From Limnomonas spitsbergensis (lineage: Eukaryota > Chlorophyta > Chlorophyceae > Chlamydomonadales), in assembly GCA_037349105.1 (NCBI GenBank), contig JAYJMM010000114.1, positions 186,001 through 250,000 on the forward strand: DNA of 64,000 nt. Direction: 5' to 3'. The notes below the pieces were generated by a model that did not search any database, was not told where the DNA came from, and saw nothing but the letters and a program-made list of their open reading frames with translations. Below, piece by piece: positions 60,601 to 64,000 of the stretch. Each line of letters starts with the position of its first letter. Position 1 is the stretch's first letter. Made by a program: the position numbers and the translations under genes.

Positions 60601-62047
60601 CCATGCACGCTGGGACATTGAAAGCAAGCATCCAATTCGTCCTCCACATGCTTGCCGTCTCCCATAGCCCAACATCCCTGGCAGCACCATCTGTCACGCT
60701 GCTGACCGCTGTGCCGTCCTCTAGTGTCAGCCGTGCTGACGGCGCCGAGCCGCAGCCTTCAGTTCGTGTGCATGCAAGCACACTCCCTTAGGCTGGTGCG
60801 GCCCCTGGCCTGCGCCCGCCGTAGACCGTCACCAGGTGTGGTAGGCGGCTGCAGACCTGTGTTCAGTGGCAGGATCTCTGTGGTCCCCTCTGCCAGCTGC
60901 ATCCAGCTGCGCCCGCTCGTATGCTGCATCAATTAGCGCTCAGGTAGCGGCTGTAGGTCTGTCGCTGTATGACGCAGTTTGTTGACGACTGATCCTGCTC
61001 TTGAGGCAATGCCGAGGTCTGAGGTGATCGGTGGCCCACACCACATCACCGTACTTGGCCACAGGCGCTGCATAGACAGACGCCAACCGGATGCGTGCAG
61101 GCAGATGATGCCTGAGTTGCACCTTGGCGGCGGCCACGCTGCAACGGGTATGCACTCTCCTAAACCTCTAGTTAGGAGCCCACGCGGCCGAGCTCTTTAG
61201 CAGGGCCTAGAGGTGTAACGCCATTGACTCTTCTAAACACTTGGCGTTAAACTATCGTTAGTACGGCGCAGAAGTTGTGGACTCAGAAACTTGGACTCCT
61301 GACAAACGCCAGCACTGGTAAACGCTAGGGTCATGCCTCTCCATTCCAGTCCCCATTCCAGGTCAAGAATCATGTCACACATCTGGGCCATGCTGAAAAG
61401 GCTCGGCCGCGTGGGCGCCCAACTATCTGGTCGGGAGGACACATTCCAGGTGTTTTACATGTAATGCTCCGCTGGACAAACTTCAGTCCGTGGGGCGCTT
61501 GAGGATGGGCGAGACCCGGGAACCCGGGTGCACAAATGGCGTATACAACCATGCACCCACCCCACCACACATACGCCCCAACACAGGTGACTGCACCATG
61601 GCCCAGTCTGTGCGTAGTAGCTGGAATTGAGCCTCGTCATTCCCTACCAGCCCCACGCGGCTGAGTGTTCAGCGGGTATGCACCGTTCTATACAAGCACA
61701 GGTGACCTTGGTTGCCTGATGCAGGAATAACAGGGCCAGTGTCATCACCAAATGTCATAACAAATCATAACGGGCGGAATGCCCCGAAACACTATACCAG
61801 AAAAAACAGCGGTAAAGGCAGAGGCAAGTAGCGTACCTATACAGCCAGCCAGCCTACATAGCTATATTCCCAGGGGGCAGCATAAGTAAGAGCCATTCTC
61901 TCCATGAGGTGCCTCCGCTTCAAAGTTCGTTTCTTAGCGTATCAAGTGGACTTGCAGGCACATAATGCGTTCGCTTCAAACTTGGTGTCTTAGCGTATCA
62001 ACTTGACTTGCAGAGACATGAGATGTGTCCGCCTCAACGTTGGTTTC
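60601..62047. repeat. Further dispersed repeats, no gene until the last exon
   Basis: Family C cores occur at about 61165-61225 (inverted) and 61370-61440. 61585-61680 again resembles 60-200 (GGTAGCTGGAATTGAGC, CATTCC, TACCAGC). The frames at 60597-60940 have no family resemblance. The last 140 bp hold copies of the final exon's stop region, described separately. Confidence 0.65.
61905..62047 (-). repeat. Two extra copies of a gene's stop-codon region
   Basis: The last exon ends (minus strand) CTGCAAGTGGAGCTGATGCGC-TAA-GAAACCAACGTTGAGGCGG. Two further units follow in the presumed 3' UTR: CTGCAAGTCAAGTTGATACGC-TAA-GACACCAAGTTTGAAGCG and CTGCAAGTCCACTTGATACGC-TAA-GAAACGAACTTTGAAGCG. Each keeps LQV-L-R-stop in the same relative frame. 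Confidence 0.92.
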
Positions 62048-62178
62048 TTAGCGCATCAGCTCCACTTGCAGGGACTGGTTGCCATCTCCGCTGGGGCGGA
62101 ATTCCTTCCGTGCCTCTCGGATCTTGTTGAGTGCAGGCTTGAGCGAGAATGTTCGCTTCATCCAGGCGCCCAGTCGGA
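62048..62178 (-). CDS. Last exon of an unidentified gene (partial)
   Basis: After a CTGCCTCCACAG acceptor the minus strand encodes 42 residues (RLGAWMKRTFSLKPALNKIR, then EARKEFRPSGDG and SLQVELMR) and a TAA stop. The composition, the good splice site and the triplicated 3' end argue for a real terminal exon. I do not recognise the family. The rest of the gene should lie to the right, at or beyond the window edge. Confidence 0.65.
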
Positions 62179-64000
62179 CTGTGGAGGCAGGAGATCAGGG
62201 TGATGGAGGTCAGGAGGAGGAGGCGAAAATGTAAAAAACAAACGTCCGTGATTCCCGCACAATATGATAGTAAGATCCTGGTAAGATCTTGAGGATCTGA
62301 AGATCTAAAAGGGATCTAAGATCTGGCTGATCAGTGGGGACATGCAAAGAGAGGATCACGAAGATGATGGGACAGGGAAATGCAGGGCACATGGAGATCC
62401 CGCATCAAAGCAGTACGATGATTCTAGCAGGAAATTTGCGAGCTGCACTAGGTTTTTTGCAGTGGACACAATGAGCCCTTCATAACCCATAAGCATAAAG
62501 GGATAGCAGGCCGGACCTCCCCCAGCGCTCATTAGACTGCAGGCCAGAGCTCCCCCTGTGCTCATTAGACAGCATGCCGGGCCCAGCAAGTGTTTGGCCG
62601 CATTGCAGTGTACACCGGGCTTTGCTTCAACAATGGCCAACCTGAGCCCTGCAAGTGTTCCTCGGCCTTCAATCTAAGAACACATACAGCTTTTTTCACA
62701 CTTGTCGTGATATCAGGGCTTTTCGTCCCTGATATACCGGTACCGTAGATTTCCTCTGCCTTCCCTCATAATTAGCGTTGTTGTTGGGATCCATGGATTT
62801 AATAATAATCGATTGTTGACGCCAGTTTTCAGCCGGAAATTAAGAGTTCTTGTCGACAGCTTGCCTGGAGGGCAGCATTTTCTTTTCTTTTTTTAATGCC
62901 CGAGGGATGGAAAATCAAATCTACATTAATAACAACCTTTGTGCAAATTGCTGTTGACAGTGTCCTATTAGCATGGGGATCTCACTCTGTTCTGTACAAG
63001 CAGAGTGATTTCATGCTAAGCGAACATTTCAGAAGGTTGGCAGAAGGCGGTGCAAGTAGAGAAATCAGGTGTATCATTGAGGGGGAGCGGAGTAACGTGA
63101 CTATGTGGATTTGTACCCTATCAGCTGGGGTCGGGCAGTGCGTGTAAGAGTCAGCAATAGAGATCACCCAGCGAGTATTGATAAGGAGTTCAGAAAAAAT
63201 CACGGGTACAAATAAAAAATTTGTGTTTTCCTGGGGGTTTTGAAAGCACTCAGCATGAAGTGAAAGCACTGAGACCCCCTGCTTGCTCAGCCTCAAGCAG
63301 AGCAAGGGATAAGCCGTGTTGCAATCCACCGTGCTGCATTGGGTTGGGACAGCACTTCCCTACTGAGATCCCAAACAGCTGCCACCACCTGTCTCCTGCC
63401 CCAGAGATCTGGTCCCTCGGGCCATGAATCTTCCCTCAGGGTTAAGGGTTTAGGGTTAACCCTAAACCTTGTTTTTTATTCCTCCAGGATCAGCGTGGAA
63501 TGAATCTGTGGCAATCCTGTGGCCAGGGGCCCAACCAGCCGACGGAGCAGCAAACCGGACGCCCTCATGGTCATGGATAGGCTAAATAGCAGCAAACTCT
63601 GAATGAAGGAAAGAAACCGCCAGACTCCCAAAATTGAGCAACGTACATTGAAGTTCCAAGCTGAAGGAGCCACCCCAAGGCACAGCTGCGCCGTGAGATA
63701 GAAAGGTGCCACCCCAAAGGCTGCCACCCCAAAGCTCATAGGCTCAAAGGCTCAAAAGATGCCGCCCCAAAGCTGCCACCCCAAGGCACCGCTGCGCCGT
63801 GAGCTCAACAGGTGCAAGGACACAGGAGCATGGCAGGCGGCAATGGGAGCAGAGGATCACAGTCAGGTATTTTTTTCAGGGGTTACTGGTTACGAGTCGT
63901 AACCAAAGTGGTAACCAAAGAATTAATTCGGCAGAGCCAAAGGCACAGCAGCAGCACCAAGAACTTGCCTCCTAGGCTTTCAACTGGTAAACCATCATTA
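62179..64000. other. Probable intron and upstream exons not resolved
   Basis: A minus frame at 63476-63739 ends SLLLFSLSMTMRASGLLLRR then LVGPLATGLPQIH and could include an exon of the same gene, but no phase-consistent join was found. 62490-62600 has three units of about 50 bp with CT(C/G)ATTAGAC(T/A)GCA(G/T)GCC. 62740-62880 belongs to the repeat seen at 1340 and 46470. 63430-63475 is a telomere-like TTTAGGG palindrome. 63700-63800 has CTGCCACCCCAAAG units. Confidence 0.4.

Noticed and set aside
63430..63475. Possible chromosome end (TTTAGGG repeats)
   Set aside because: Only a few units, arranged as a palindrome, and similar short tracts occur within introns throughout the window; this is interstitial.

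Overview
The window looks like nuclear DNA of a green alga, most likely a core chlorophyte. The reasons are proteins that align best in my memory with plant and green-algal families (plant-type eIF3a, GYP7-like TBC Rab-GAP, algal-style TKL receptor kinase, RINGv protein with two membrane segments), dense spliceosomal GT-AG introns, GC-rich exons in mixed-GC introns, and scattered TTTAGGG-type telomere-like tracts inside introns. I cannot name the species. I see no rRNA, tRNA, CRISPR or prokaryotic gene organisation.

Layout. 1-2923: repeats only. 2924-16759 (minus): a receptor-like protein kinase that I could rebuild as 15 phase-consistent exons (1254 aa), with signal peptide, ectodomain, Pro-rich stalk, one membrane helix and a complete kinase domain. 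16760-16957: a 198-bp divergent promoter. 16958-26936 (plus): a complete translation initiation factor eIF3a gene, 14 exons, 1015 aa. 26937-33244: dispersed repeats. 33245-38878 (minus): an uninterrupted 1877-codon repeat-rich reading frame, probably the Gag-like protein of a mobile element, in a repeat-filled island that runs to about 43300 and also holds two zinc-finger fragments. 43327-54170 (minus): a complete TBC Rab-GAP gene, 10 exons, 877 aa, with intact arginine and glutamine fingers. About 55040-55719: unrecognised reading frames. 56733-57998 (plus): a three-exon RING-CH E3 ligase. 57999-62047: dispersed repeats. 62048-62178 (minus): the last exon of a gene that enters from the right.

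The unusual thing is what fills the introns. In all three long genes, in the RINGv gene and at the 3' end of the last gene, intronic (or 3' UTR) tandem repeats are copies of the adjacent exon-intron junction: a piece of exon, the GT or AG splice site, and a piece of intron. Copy number runs from 1 to about 28. I count more than twenty such sites, on donor and acceptor sides, including one intron with separate junction-derived arrays at both ends. This is the signal I consider most worth following.

All exon boundaries were read by eye from splice consensus, frame continuity and remembered family alignments; no alignment program or transcript was used.
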